From IMG/VR virus record IMGVR_UViG_3300033064_002024, positions 1 to 36,514 of that record: 36,514 nt of DNA. One strand, given 5' to 3'. The DNA is from a virus. Shown here one piece after another: positions 19,609 through 28,632 of this stretch (position 1 is the first letter of the stretch; the number at the start of each line of letters is the position of its first letter). The notes below the pieces were generated by a model. That model was not told the DNA's origin. It saw only the letters and a program-made list of their open reading frames with translations, and did no database searches. The position numbers and the translations under genes were made by a program.

Positions 19609-20593
19609 ACCGGCGATGCAGGACAGTGGTGAACGGCGGACATTCGCCTCCGGGGCAGTTCGTGACCGGGGCACGTTCAAGCCTCGACCTGATTTGATCT
19701 CGCCCCACGCGAATCTGCGGGAGGGTGCCTGGTTAGCCATTGGGGCACAGAAGTACGCCCTCCGCAACTGGGAGAAAGGTATAAATATCAGTGAGTGTCT
19801 GGCGTCATTGATCCGCCATGTCGAAGCGTATAAGCTCGGGCTCCAAGACGAGGATCACATGGCGGCGATCCGCACCAACGCTGGGTTTATCCTTCATTAC
19901 GAGGAAGAGATCAAAGCGGGCCGGATGGACCCGGCCATCGATGACATGCCGCATTACTGGTCGCAGCCCGCCCGTCTGGCTCCGGGGGCAGTGCTCGAAC
20001 CTCTCGTGGTCTCCCCTGAACCCATCATAGATGTCGTGAAGAGAAAGACAACGGCTCTTGTAAGGAAGGTAGACAGTGACGCCTGGCCCGGTCTCGGTGT
20101 TGGTCCCTGCCCCGTGAAGACTCCTGTTATAGGCGAGGATCGGTATAAAGACCTGTATCCGCACCCGACCTTTTATATCACGGGACCGATGCGTGGGATC
20201 AAAGACTACAATTTCCCGGCCTTCGACGGTGCCGCCAAACGGGCACGGGCGAAGGGTTGGGGAGTAATCAGCCCCGCAGAGGAAGATCGGGAACATGGTG
20301 TGGAGGCTCCCGCCGATCAGGGAGTATTGGACAAGCAGAAACGCGAGAATATAATCGACAAGACCACCATCCGGGGCGATTGCGAGATACTCCTAAACCT
20401 GGACAAAGGCCGTGGTGACGGGGTTATTCTTCTACCAGGTTGGCGAAGAAGCACAGGAGCACGGGCCGAGATAGCTCTGGCCCTTTGGCTCGGACTGACG
20501 TTCATAAATTCGACCACCCTCGAACGAGTCCCCCGTAATCTCGTTGAGCAGGAACTATTCTGCCAACATCGCCAGGCGTTCTCCAATGAGTAA
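19598..20593 (+). CDS. Fusion: dATP/dGTP pyrophosphohydrolase (DUF5664) and DUF4406 domain (331 aa)
   Basis: ATG 19598 has GGGAG 8 nt upstream. Residues about 18-121 match the DUF5664 pattern (SGAVRDRGTFKPRPDLISP, then KYALRNWEKG, SLIRHVEAY, DEDHMAAIRTNAGFILHYEE, DDMPHYW), whose members convert dATP/dGTP to monophosphates. Residues about 190-305 match DUF4406 (YITGPMRGIKDYNFPAFD, VISPAEED, CEILLNLD, VILLPGWRRSTGARAE), related to nucleoside 2-deoxyribosyltransferases. A flexible linker separates them. The fusion suggests channelled nucleotide remodelling. Neither activity is proven, and the second domain may not be catalytic. Confidence 0.82.
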   Translation: MATEPAMQDSGERRTFASGAVRDRGTFKPRPDLISPHANLREGAWLAIGAQKYALRNWEKGINISECLASLIRHVEAYKLGLQDEDHMAAIRTNAGFILHYEEEIKAGRMDPAIDDMPHYWSQPARLAPGAVLEPLVVSPEPIIDVVKRKTTALVRKVDSDAWPGLGVGPCPVKTPVIGEDRYKDLYPHPTFYITGPMRGIKDYNFPAFDGAAKRARAKGWGVISPAEEDREHGVEAPADQGVLDKQKRENIIDKTTIRGDCEILLNLDKGRGDGVILLPGWRRSTGARAEIALALWLGLTFINSTTLERVPRNLVEQELFCQHRQAFSNE

Positions 20594-21308
20594 TATCCAC
20601 ACACACAAACGCTTCTGGGTTGGTTTTGATAGACATTGCCCCGAGCACGACCCCGCGATTGATGAGATCGCCCTGGACTTCATTCGGGATTTCAAACCGC
20701 ATATCCGGGTTGCCGGTGGTGATTGGCAATCGGTTGACCAGGTTACCAAGTGGAATAACGAGTCTACTCTCAGCCTGGAAGCTGAGTTTAAGATGAATGC
20801 GGAGGCCCTGGAACGCTTCGGGATCACGCACTATCTTGAGGGGAACCATGAGGAACGACTTCGACGGGTCGGGAACCTGCTCGATCCCCGGCTCCGATCC
20901 CTGGTGGGTTTGGTCAAGAACCTCGATCTGGTTAAACGTGGGATCAAATTCAGACCGTACCACCCGACGCGGGGAGTGCTGCGTTTCGGGAAGTTGAAGA
21001 TTCTCCACGGGTGGTATTGTAACGAGTACATGGCGAAGAAAACAGCCCTTACCTACGGAACGTGTGTCTTCGGCCATGCCCATCGGTTCCAGACGTTCTG
21101 GCCCAAGGCTGCGTTCGACAATCATGTGGGTTTCTCCATCGGGATGATGGGTAAGATCGAACAGCCGTATGAAGCAGACCGACCCCCGGCGGGTCACTCA
21201 CAAGGGTTCGTGTTCGGGTACATGCACACGAACGGGTACTTCGATCTCTACCCGGTACGGATCGTCGGGAAACAGGTCACTATCAACGGTCGGGTATACA
21301 GGAGGTAA
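20586..21308 (+). CDS. Calcineurin-like metallophosphoesterase (240 aa)
   Basis: ATG 20586 overlaps the previous gene by 8 nt. The metal-site order of the family is visible: FDRH (14-17), GGDW (44-47), EGNHEERL (85-92), ILHGW (139-143) and FGHAHRF (162-168). The first motif reads DRH instead of the usual DxH with a preceding S or T, but Asp15 and His17 are kept. Phage members act on DNA ends, nucleotides or RNA; the substrate cannot be predicted. The neighbours favour nucleotide or DNA metabolism. Confidence 0.88.
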   Translation: MSNIHTHKRFWVGFDRHCPEHDPAIDEIALDFIRDFKPHIRVAGGDWQSVDQVTKWNNESTLSLEAEFKMNAEALERFGITHYLEGNHEERLRRVGNLLDPRLRSLVGLVKNLDLVKRGIKFRPYHPTRGVLRFGKLKILHGWYCNEYMAKKTALTYGTCVFGHAHRFQTFWPKAAFDNHVGFSIGMMGKIEQPYEADRPPAGHSQGFVFGYMHTNGYFDLYPVRIVGKQVTINGRVYRR

Positions 21309-21309
21309 C

Positions 21310-21618
21310 ATGTCGGACATTCAGACACCGATGGCCGCAGCGTTCCACGCGATTAGATTCGAGCGGAAGTACCAAAACGAAAGATGGGGTCCACTTTACA
21401 ACGACGCGGACTGGGCCGTCGCCGATTGGGTCATCCTCATCGAACGGTACTTACAACAGGTCAAAGATGGGATTGGACAACCGGAGGAAAGTCCGCATCA
21501 TCCACTCCACGCAATTCGGAAAATCGCTGCTCTTGCTGTTGCCTGCATGGAATACAAGGGCACACGTTCACGGCAGCAGGAAGAAGTGGCCAAACTGGTT
21601 TTGGAGAATGGAGAATGA
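21310..21618 (+). CDS. MazG-like nucleotide pyrophosphohydrolase-type protein (102 aa)
   Basis: AGGAGG precedes the start at 21310. The helical protein contains RFERKYQNERWGPLYND, WVILIERYLQQVKDG and HPLHAIRKIAALAVACMEY, a pattern I associate with small phage all-alpha NTP-PPase-like proteins (ERxYQxxKWG, then ALxEIxKxxAVxVACxE). The typical metal-binding ExxE/D motifs are not clearly complete, so activity is uncertain. It follows the dNTP-related fusion gene and the phosphoesterase. Confidence 0.55.
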   Translation: MSDIQTPMAAAFHAIRFERKYQNERWGPLYNDADWAVADWVILIERYLQQVKDGIGQPEESPHHPLHAIRKIAALAVACMEYKGTRSRQQEEVAKLVLENGE

Positions 21619-22118
21619 GAATGAAACGATTCACACTGGGTCTGCTGTTGCTCTCACTGGTATGCTTCACTACCGGTGGGTGCCTCGGTCAGGCGGGTTC
21701 GACGCATGACCTGTTGACGTATGACAACGTCATCGCTGCGGCGGGTGAGACCGGGAAGGCTATCGTTGCGTATGATACGGCCGTCCAGGTTCTCGACGCC
21801 AAGCGGCAGGAGGCGATGTTAAAGCTCCTGGAGCAGGGCATCGTTGATAGCCTGGTAGGACAGGTCGCCCCCGATGAGGCGGCAGTCATCGCTGCCGGTG
21901 CTGTCGGAAGTCTCAAGACTGCCCTGGCGAATTTCCGGGTTGAAGAACAGCGACGGGCTATACTGTACGAAGTCGCGATGGACAACCTGGGCTACATTGT
22001 AATGATCTGCAAACAGGGAAAGAAGTTCACTGTTTATCGAGCGGATATCTCTGCCCAATGGAAGAGTTATCTGGAGTCCTCGATGCAGAACTACATTACC
22101 CCCATGCCGGAGGACTAA
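21615..22118 (+). CDS. Putative secreted lipoprotein (167 aa)
   Basis: ATG 21615 overlaps the previous stop; ATG 21621 is an alternative. The N-terminus is a classical export signal: MRMKRF, hydrophobic TLGLLLLSLVCF, then TTGGC with Cys23 as a possible lipobox cysteine (the -3 residue is not the usual leucine, so the lipobox is weak). The mature part is mostly helical (VLDAKRQEAMLKLLEQG, VGSLKTALANFRVEEQRR). It may sit in the periplasm or envelope, perhaps for lysis or superinfection exclusion. A spanin role is possible but unproved. Confidence 0.65.
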   Translation: MRMKRFTLGLLLLSLVCFTTGGCLGQAGSTHDLLTYDNVIAAAGETGKAIVAYDTAVQVLDAKRQEAMLKLLEQGIVDSLVGQVAPDEAAVIAAGAVGSLKTALANFRVEEQRRAILYEVAMDNLGYIVMICKQGKKFTVYRADISAQWKSYLESSMQNYITPMPED

Positions 22119-22121
22119 GGA

Positions 22122-22358
22122 ATGTCACAGGTACCCCCTGACGACACAGCCGTTGAGTCGTTCGATCCTTTCAAGGCCCTGCGGGAATTCGACAGTGCCC
22201 CTGCTGTCCCCGTGACAGACGCCCAGAAGGTTCGTCTTACGACCCTGGCCGAGCTTCTGGGTAACGCTCGGGTCCAGGCGTACATCGAGGCCAACTTCGG
22301 ACTCAAGATGCTTGAGCTTCTGAAGATCGTCCTCCCCCTGCTGCTTGGTGCGTTGTAG
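22122..22358 (+). CDS. Small protein with C-terminal hydrophobic segment (78 aa)
   Basis: AAGGA lies 1-2 nt before ATG 22122 and GGAGG about 9 nt before it. The first half is acidic and proline-rich (VPPDDTAVESFDPFKALR), then a helix (LTTLAELLGNARVQAYIEAN) and a terminal hydrophobic run MLELLKIVLPLLLGAL that may anchor in the membrane. It lies between the lipoprotein and the holin-like gene, and the three could form an envelope cassette. Family not recognised. Confidence 0.6.
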   Translation: MSQVPPDDTAVESFDPFKALREFDSAPAVPVTDAQKVRLTTLAELLGNARVQAYIEANFGLKMLELLKIVLPLLLGAL

Positions 22359-22368
22359 GAGATCCATC

Positions 22369-22569
22369 GTGGATTTGAGTAAGATTCTGGAAGACGTGAA
22401 GAACAAGGTCTCCGGGTGGAAGACGATCATTACCGCCGTCGCCGCCCTGCTCACGGCCATTGCCGCCTGGGCTGCTGGGGAACTGAGTAACATGCAGCTT
22501 GCCGTCGCCGCCTTCGCGGCCCTTGAGGTCATCTTCATCCGCCTCGGGATCAACAAGGCCGGGAAATAA
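22369..22569 (+). CDS. Two-span holin-like membrane protein (66 aa)
   Basis: GTG 22369 follows AGGAG by 7-8 nt. A polar N-terminus (DLSKILEDVKNKVSG) precedes two hydrophobic helices, IITAVAALLTAIAAWAAG and AVAAFAALEVIFIRLGI, and a short basic tail. Size, two helices and charged ends fit class II holins, but many small phage membrane proteins look alike, and no endolysin gene is visible nearby. Confidence 0.6.
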   Translation: MDLSKILEDVKNKVSGWKTIITAVAALLTAIAAWAAGELSNMQLAVAAFAALEVIFIRLGINKAGK

Positions 22570-22573
22570 ACCA

Positions 22574-22951
22574 GTGGACCATCTAGACACTCGGACTCAG
22601 TTGATTAACTTCATCTGTTTACATGCCAGGCCCGCAGTTAAACGGGCGTGTCATACGGGTGTGGTCGAAGTGTTGGGCGGCTTCTCACAGGTGTCGCCGC
22701 CCGACACTCGGCCGGGATGGATCGTCTCCGTGACTTCCGTGTACGGCCGTACCTGGTTCGTGGTCGTCTCACCGCACGCATCGGAGCCAACGTACACTGT
22801 GGGTTATACTAGCCGGGTTCCTTTTAAGTTCTGGGTGGGTTGCACGGCCGATGAACGGGCCATGATGGGGGATGCTTACTCCATCTTCGACGGGGACAAC
22901 CCAGAGCGAGCCACCCTACTGCGGGACGCCGCGAGAGGACTACTGACATGA
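22574..22951 (+). CDS. Hypothetical protein with GTG start (125 aa)
   Basis: GTG 22574 is the first start after the previous stop; the binding site is poor, so it may rely on coupling. The sequence has LINFICLHARPAVKRACHTG, then a beta-rich middle WIVSVTSVYGRTWFVVVS and a charged C-terminus ERATLLRDAARGLL. Four or so scattered cysteines make no clear site. Its stop overlaps the next ATG as ATGA. Family unknown. Confidence 0.55.
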   Translation: MDHLDTRTQLINFICLHARPAVKRACHTGVVEVLGGFSQVSPPDTRPGWIVSVTSVYGRTWFVVVSPHASEPTYTVGYTSRVPFKFWVGCTADERAMMGDAYSIFDGDNPERATLLRDAARGLLT

Positions 22952-23262
22952 AGTTCGCTAAATGGGCCGTCTTGTATATCGAGCATGACCACCCAGAGCT
23001 TGACGTTTTAACGCTTGCCGATATGGACGAGTTGCGTACTTGGAAAGCGGTAATCGTCTGGAAGTGTCGGGGGGCATACAAACTCATTCCTGCGACGGTA
23101 TTATACAACAACTACACGGCAACTCAGGCGATGACGTTGGTGGGTACATACTGCCCACGGGCCACAACGACCCGCATCCTAATCTCCTGGGACCAGGGGA
23201 TCAACATTTCCCCCGAAGTTGCCAGAGCGTTGATACCTAGCTCAATAGCTTCGCAAGCGTAG
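22948..23262 (+). CDS. Hypothetical protein, last rightward gene (104 aa)
   Basis: The start at 22948 overlaps the preceding stop. The protein begins MKFAKWAVLYIEHDHPELDV and contains ATQAMTLVGTYCPRATTTR. No motif is recognised. It is the last rightward gene and overlaps the end of the convergent leftward gene by 26 nt. No intrinsic terminator is evident between the two operons. Confidence 0.6.
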   Translation: MKFAKWAVLYIEHDHPELDVLTLADMDELRTWKAVIVWKCRGAYKLIPATVLYNNYTATQAMTLVGTYCPRATTTRILISWDQGINISPEVARALIPSSIASQA

Positions 23263-23497
23263 CACCACCCGCCACACCACCACTGAACACCAGGCCGAGG
23301 GTCCATACCTTGAGCTTGTCAGTCGCGGCCGATACCGCCGATTTAATCTGTGGGGCATGAGCGGACACGTCGCTATTGTGAGCGGTGATCGACATGGCCA
23401 GTTGCTCAGGCCAGACCTCGGTAAGGTAATGATTAAAGAACCGCTGCACCGTCAGTTCAGCAACCGCTTCCATCTCTCTGCGTTCCTCGGGGGTCAT
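23237..23497 (-). CDS. Small protein with C-terminal membrane segment (86 aa)
   Basis: GGAGCAGGT lies upstream of the start at 23497. The N-terminal 60 residues are charged and helical (TPEERREMEAVAELTVQRFF), followed by KLKVWTLGLVFSGGVAGGATLAKLL, one membrane span with glycine. It is the last gene of the leftward virion operon, 1 nt after the giant ejection protein gene. The layout recalls small virion-associated or holin-like proteins of podoviruses; no closer identification is possible. Confidence 0.65.
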   Translation of the reverse strand: MTPEERREMEAVAELTVQRFFNHYLTEVWPEQLAMSITAHNSDVSAHAPQIKSAVSAATDKLKVWTLGLVFSGGVAGGATLAKLLS

Positions 23498-23498
23498 T

Positions 23499-26400
23499 CT
23501 ACCTGCTCCGTTTCCTACGTGCCCGTTTCTTACGTTTACCGGTCTTTGCTCTTGTACCGGAGGTCATCATACCTGCGGCCCTCGTTATGGCATCAAAACC
23601 GTCGATCTCCCCACGCAGCCATTGGATCATGGATTGTGCTTGAACCGGGGTAGTCTGCTCGGCTTGTTTCACAATGTACGAGGGGTACTGTCCGGGGGTG
23701 ATCGGACCACCCCCGAAGGGGATTGACTTAACAGCGTCACCCGACCGCATGAGTTCACCAAGGGACGTGTACTCACGACCCCGCCAATCGGTACCCGTCA
23801 AGGCGTCTAAGACCATTCTCCCGAGTACGCTGCTCTTGTTCTTCGCGGATCGAACTGATTGTGTGACGAACTTGGGTGGGTCTTTGAAGTGACCGAGGAC
23901 GCTGAAGTATTTTCGCTTGCCTTTGTCCCCACCAAGAGCACGGTATATGGGGGTAATATCTGCGTCCAGCCAACGGAGATTACCACTTTTCCAGGCATGG
24001 TCGTATCGGTCGAGGAAGTCTTTGTCCTCATCGAGACCGGACATCATAAGGTTAAATATGAGAGTGGACCCGAGACCTTTCAATAGGATTCGTCCCCACA
24101 TGGCCCGATACATTTGACCCGCATGACCACGCTTAGATGCCTTTACCATTGATCGAACATTGGACTCGGTCCAGTCTGCCGCTAAAGCGACCAACCTGAA
24201 CATATGCTGAAGTGTCGGATTCCGTCCCATACGCATCAGATTAAGGTCGCCGAAGTCGTCGTTTATCAGGTCCGCAGTTTGACGGGCGAGTTCCTCACGA
24301 GTGATCTTACCCGATAAGAGATCAGCCTCATGGTGTTTTAACTGAGCCCGGTACTCCAAGAGGGCGGCTTGTGCTTTCCAGTACGCCCCGAGCTTTCCGA
24401 AAACAAACTTGACATTCGCCCTACCGATACTTTTGAGTGCCCTGCTTATGGAACCGGCCATCGGAACTTTGTCGATAGCGTCCATGATCTTTGAAGTTTC
24501 TCTCTTCTGTGCGTAAGTCATATCCCGTGCTTCAAAGGTAGTCAACCCACCGAAGGTTAGCTCTTGAAATTCGGGTATGAAATTCTCGATAGCTGTACGT
24601 CCTTCTCGATACGCCGTAACTGGGTCCACACCCCGCGAACCCAGTACGAAAGATCGTAGGAATGCCTGGGGATGAAAGAGAGAGGCCGTAAGAATAAGGT
24701 GTTTGGTTCCTTGAGTGAACTGTGTGACTTTCCCTACTCCCGGTATGTTATACAAAGTGGACGAGCCGAGGGCGTTGTTGAGATGCCTGGCGGTCTTCTT
24801 GTCAGCGTATATCGTTGATCGTTTGAATAGAGTCCCTGTTGAGTCAAGGAAGAGATCGCCCGCCCAGACCTTCGCGGGCTTTCCCTCGGCTCCTTCAGCC
24901 GCATCAGCCGCTTCACCTTCCATCCCGCGTCCCTGTCGTTTCAGGAACTTATCAAGTACCGCAGCGACCTCGGGGGAAACCTTCGTCCGATCATCCAGAT
25001 AACTCTCGATGTCTTTGGTGAGCTTTTCCTGTTGGACCTTATTCTGTATCTCCCATGCGGTCATCCCCGCAACTTCGGTGTACTCAGCCACAAACGCTTC
25101 TCGGGTAGCATCCGGCATTGCTTTAACGAGGACGGTCGCGGTCACCTGCCGCATGGTGTACGGGGTTGTCAAGTCCCGTTTCGTCTCGAATACGATCCGC
25201 TTACCCTTCCAGTCTATAGCGGATTTCCACCCAGGCGGCTGTTGCCAGAACGGCTGCACGGCGGCGTCCCACCCTTCCGGTAGGGTAACCTTGCCCGGCT
25301 TACCTACGGCGGGTGGTCCCGCCTCGACCACTGCTTCGCCCTCAACGCCGCCCGCCTCGCCCTCAGCAGCCGCGATCCCCATACCCACTTTCCCCGCCGG
25401 TATCCACTGAGCGAAGTTCGGATGCTTTACTTCATGGGTGTGTGTTTCGTCACGTTTCATGCTGAAGATTTCCGACTTTATACCCGCCTTGGCGAAGTTC
25501 CTGTCAAAAATGGTCTGGGAGAGTTGCTGGCGGGCGACCATTTGGGAGTCGATCAGGGAAGGAACCGCGAGGGTAAGACCCTGCGACCAACCCTCAATCA
25601 GAGAAGGAAGGGAACGATGTCGAGCACGGTCAGTTGAGATCGTGAATTTTGCTTTCTTCGCCCCGCGTCCCACGTTCCAAATGATTGCCGCATAACTGTC
25701 CTTGAGGTTCCCAAGAATCCCGGCTTCCATTCCTTCGAGACCGAGTTCATGGTTTTCAACGATTACTTTCTCGGCAAACGCCTGTTGCTCAGGGGAAAGA
25801 TTCCGTGCCATCTCAACATTAGTAAGCACTTGATCTACCATCCCCTCGGGTATCTGATCGGCAATGTTCTCGGCCGAGTAAGCCTCGGGATTCTCCTTCA
25901 TTTGAACGTATGTAAACATCGCGAGGTCAACCTGTTCGCGTGTCTCCCCATCCCGGACGAGTTTCTTCAGGGCCGTATGTTTATTTATAGCCGATATCGT
26001 TGCTGCTTTTTCGGACACTTCTCGACTACCAATCCAAGTCAGGAACAAAGCGTTCTGAGAGATCGGCCCACCGTTGAGGCCACTTGGGATATCAGCTACG
26101 GCAGGTACGGCGATCTGAAGGTTGTCCGGAAGAGTCTTCTCGGCCCGTGCAGCCTCTTCGACGCCGACTAAACTGGTCAGGGCCTCAGCAGAGGCAAGTC
26201 GGGCCTCGGCCATTGCTTTCAACCTAAATGTTGCCTCTTGGTACACGTCCCCCGGAGGGCCTAACGGCTTAGAGGGTTTCCCGGAGTCTGGTCGGAAACG
26301 TCCACCAGGTTTCCCAGCCTGAATCGCGGCCATACCAGGAGCAGCCAGTAAAGGCATTATAGCACCTTGCAGGGCCGCTTCACCGGTGTTGGCAAAAATC

Positions 26401-27404
26401 TTCTGCTCCGGGGCATAAGCGAGTCGTCGGGTTGTGTTCTGTAGTATTTCAGTGACCCCCTCTTCAGTGGCACCCTCAATTGCCAGACCAACCGATTGCA
26501 GTCCAAAGTGGGCGAGGGTGGCAGCGGCGGTGCGGATGCCGCCACGAGCCCCACCAGCAACAACGGCCCGGCGAATCGTATTAACGTGGTTGCCTAGCAC
26601 AGCCCCGGCTTTTTGGGCCACGAGTTGCCCAAACGATTCCATGGCATATTCGATACCCGCGTTGCAGATCGCCGCCGTCCATTCAGCGGTAGGGGAGATG
26701 TCCTGTCCTCCCTGTCGCCGACGATTAACGTCGATAAACGTGTACCCGGCGGTTGACGTGGCGAACATAGCGGGGGCTTGGCCCCCTGCCAGGAAGAGAT
26801 TCATCACATTCCCAATCGCCCGACCCATAAAGCCCGCTTTACCACCACCCGGCTGAAGGATCGCGTTTACTTCCTCAGCCTGCCGTGAGGCTTCGGCGAG
26901 AGCATCATCGGTGATCCCGAGACTGTCGGTGACCTTCGCCTGGGCGGCTCGTATAGCAGCCAGGTTACCCAGAACGGTAGACGAGACATTCGACTTGAAG
27001 TTCTCCCAGTCAGAATCTTCAACCCGTTTGCGTCGGATCTCCTGGAATATGTTCTGTGGGACTGCTGCTCCGGTTGGGGTCAGGAAGTACCCCTCGGGCT
27101 GTAAACCAGCCATTTGCCGGTAGGCGTCTACGATGGCGACCTGCTCGTTGGCCGTGAGATTGGCGTCCCCCGCTTTGAGTCTGCTTTGCTGGTACTCTTG
27201 GATACGAGCACCCGCCTGTTCCATGTAGTTATCTTTTGTGGCCTTTCCCTCATTCATGTCGAGTTCAGCCCAACCTTGGGCCATGTTACTCGCGGCGGGA
27301 ATACCACCGGTAAGATCGGACAGACTCACCAGGTCTTCGTCATCCGGGGGCTTCGACCGTAGGATGTCGTTCGGGGTGAACAGTTCGTCGTCGGAGACTG
27401 GCAT
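23499..27404 (-). CDS. Giant internal virion / ejection polyvalent protein with LPD38-like C-terminus (1301 aa)
   Basis: The start at 27404 overlaps the previous stop as TAATG. The N-terminal 350 residues contain GFMGRAIGNVMNLFLAGG, IDVNRRRQGG and other alanine/glycine-rich helices, typical of proteins stored in the capsid and ejected with DNA. The region 845-1285 (KVWAGDLFLD, LILTASLFHPQAFLR, REELARQTADLINDDFGD, WTESNVRSMVKA) resembles the LPD38 domain of polyvalent proteins. The tail ends KTGKRKKRARRKRSR, basic enough to hold DNA. It probably helps translocate the genome across the cell envelope. No lytic or protease motif was identified by eye. Confidence 0.8.
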   Translation of the reverse strand: MPVSDDELFTPNDILRSKPPDDEDLVSLSDLTGGIPAASNMAQGWAELDMNEGKATKDNYMEQAGARIQEYQQSRLKAGDANLTANEQVAIVDAYRQMAGLQPEGYFLTPTGAAVPQNIFQEIRRKRVEDSDWENFKSNVSSTVLGNLAAIRAAQAKVTDSLGITDDALAEASRQAEEVNAILQPGGGKAGFMGRAIGNVMNLFLAGGQAPAMFATSTAGYTFIDVNRRRQGGQDISPTAEWTAAICNAGIEYAMESFGQLVAQKAGAVLGNHVNTIRRAVVAGGARGGIRTAAATLAHFGLQSVGLAIEGATEEGVTEILQNTTRRLAYAPEQKIFANTGEAALQGAIMPLLAAPGMAAIQAGKPGGRFRPDSGKPSKPLGPPGDVYQEATFRLKAMAEARLASAEALTSLVGVEEAARAEKTLPDNLQIAVPAVADIPSGLNGGPISQNALFLTWIGSREVSEKAATISAINKHTALKKLVRDGETREQVDLAMFTYVQMKENPEAYSAENIADQIPEGMVDQVLTNVEMARNLSPEQQAFAEKVIVENHELGLEGMEAGILGNLKDSYAAIIWNVGRGAKKAKFTISTDRARHRSLPSLIEGWSQGLTLAVPSLIDSQMVARQQLSQTIFDRNFAKAGIKSEIFSMKRDETHTHEVKHPNFAQWIPAGKVGMGIAAAEGEAGGVEGEAVVEAGPPAVGKPGKVTLPEGWDAAVQPFWQQPPGWKSAIDWKGKRIVFETKRDLTTPYTMRQVTATVLVKAMPDATREAFVAEYTEVAGMTAWEIQNKVQQEKLTKDIESYLDDRTKVSPEVAAVLDKFLKRQGRGMEGEAADAAEGAEGKPAKVWAGDLFLDSTGTLFKRSTIYADKKTARHLNNALGSSTLYNIPGVGKVTQFTQGTKHLILTASLFHPQAFLRSFVLGSRGVDPVTAYREGRTAIENFIPEFQELTFGGLTTFEARDMTYAQKRETSKIMDAIDKVPMAGSISRALKSIGRANVKFVFGKLGAYWKAQAALLEYRAQLKHHEADLLSGKITREELARQTADLINDDFGDLNLMRMGRNPTLQHMFRLVALAADWTESNVRSMVKASKRGHAGQMYRAMWGRILLKGLGSTLIFNLMMSGLDEDKDFLDRYDHAWKSGNLRWLDADITPIYRALGGDKGKRKYFSVLGHFKDPPKFVTQSVRSAKNKSSVLGRMVLDALTGTDWRGREYTSLGELMRSGDAVKSIPFGGGPITPGQYPSYIVKQAEQTTPVQAQSMIQWLRGEIDGFDAITRAAGMMTSGTRAKTGKRKKRARRKRSR

Positions 27405-28630
27405 TACCTAACTCCCTGTTCTTTGAAGCGATCCATAAAACTCGGACCCGTTGCCTCTCCCTGAACCCGTCTATACCCAGGTTGGCCGTTCGTCTTGTAC
27501 CGCACGAACTCCCACTTCTGTCCCGTGCTATCGGTGAAGGTCTTCCCCTGTGGCGGAACTTTGTCCTGTTGGATAAGCCGTCCGACCGCCTTTTTCTCCT
27601 GAGCAAAGGTCCGCATGATAAGATCGTCATTTACCTTTATCTGTGCATGAATGGGGACAATTCTCTCCACGAAATCGTCCTCATCCTCGTCTTCGTATTG
27701 TTCTGCGTCCTTCCTCAGCCGCTTATTCTCGGCAGTGAGTCGGGTACGAAGCCCTTTGGCCGTATCGCGAGTCATGTCAATACCCAACTCCTGCGTCTCG
27801 GTCAACCGTCCCGCCTGTCTCTGGGAACGGTCGAGGGCACGTTCTGCCGTCCGCCCCGCTTTCTCCTGTTGGGTAAGTTCCAGGTCCAGTTGCTCCGAGA
27901 CGGTAATTCCGTATTCCAGCATTGCCAAACGGCTACTCGCCTGCTTAGTAACCTTCGTGATCTGCTGCTGTAACTGCTGCTGTTTATCGAACAGTGGTTT
28001 CGCACCCAGAGGTATAAACTCAGGGTTCTCTCGCATAAAGTCCCGCGTTCGTTTGGGGTACTGGGGCGATCCATCAGACATTTTAACGTCCTGTAACTCC
28101 GCCTCAACTTTCTCTATTTCCTTCTGGAGTAGAGCTACTCCCTGCTTAGTCCTGGTCTTGATGACCCCTATCTGTCGCTTTGTCTCACGCTCGCGTTCGG
28201 TCGTGGGTATCTGTCGCTTTGTCGGTGGCTTCGCGGCGATGATCCTACGGATACCCTCGAAGTCTCCTAATGAATTCAAGAGTTTCATCCGTTTAACTTG
28301 CTGGTCCTCGAAGATACCCGCCTGCTCTGCCTCAGCGATCACCTTCCCAAACTGCTCTCGCTGATCTGCCGCAGGGCGTTTCTGTCCCGTGGGTTGACCG
28401 GGCCGACGAACTCTCGAAGCCTCGGCGATCAGACCCCGCTGGAATTCATACGCTTGCTGCTTGGCAGCACGGGCCGATGCTTGATCGGCTCCCCGTTCCC
28501 CCGCCGCCATCATCATCTGCGTCAGTTGCATGTCGCGGCTCATCTGCCGGTCCCGGCCCTGGACTCGACCGGCCTCTGCCGCCATGGTGCCGACCAGCGT
28601 GGCCGGAGTATGTTGGATGGTGATAGCCAT
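27404..28630 (-). CDS. Coiled-coil internal virion protein (408 aa)
   Basis: ATG 28630 follows AGGGGG; an earlier in-frame start at 28657 would overlap the preceding gene and lacks a site. The protein begins MAITIQHTPATLVGTMAAEA and is rich in Gln, Glu, Arg and Lys, with long heptad-like stretches (LQKEIEKVEAELQDVK, TRLTAENKRLRKDAEQ, DEDEDDFVERIVPI). No enzymatic motif is present. The position between the small protein and the giant ejection protein matches the second internal core protein of T7-like phages. The stop overlaps the next start as TAATG. Confidence 0.7.
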   Translation of the reverse strand: MAITIQHTPATLVGTMAAEAGRVQGRDRQMSRDMQLTQMMMAAGERGADQASARAAKQQAYEFQRGLIAEASRVRRPGQPTGQKRPAADQREQFGKVIAEAEQAGIFEDQQVKRMKLLNSLGDFEGIRRIIAAKPPTKRQIPTTERERETKRQIGVIKTRTKQGVALLQKEIEKVEAELQDVKMSDGSPQYPKRTRDFMRENPEFIPLGAKPLFDKQQQLQQQITKVTKQASSRLAMLEYGITVSEQLDLELTQQEKAGRTAERALDRSQRQAGRLTETQELGIDMTRDTAKGLRTRLTAENKRLRKDAEQYEDEDEDDFVERIVPIHAQIKVNDDLIMRTFAQEKKAVGRLIQQDKVPPQGKTFTDSTGQKWEFVRYKTNGQPGYRRVQGEATGPSFMDRFKEQGVR

Positions 28631-28632
28631 GG

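Noticed and set aside
27482-28364. Plus-strand frames of 163 and 237 codons opposite the coiled-coil virion protein
   Set aside because: They lie antisense to a well-supported gene and their cysteine/serine-rich composition is typical of antisense translation.
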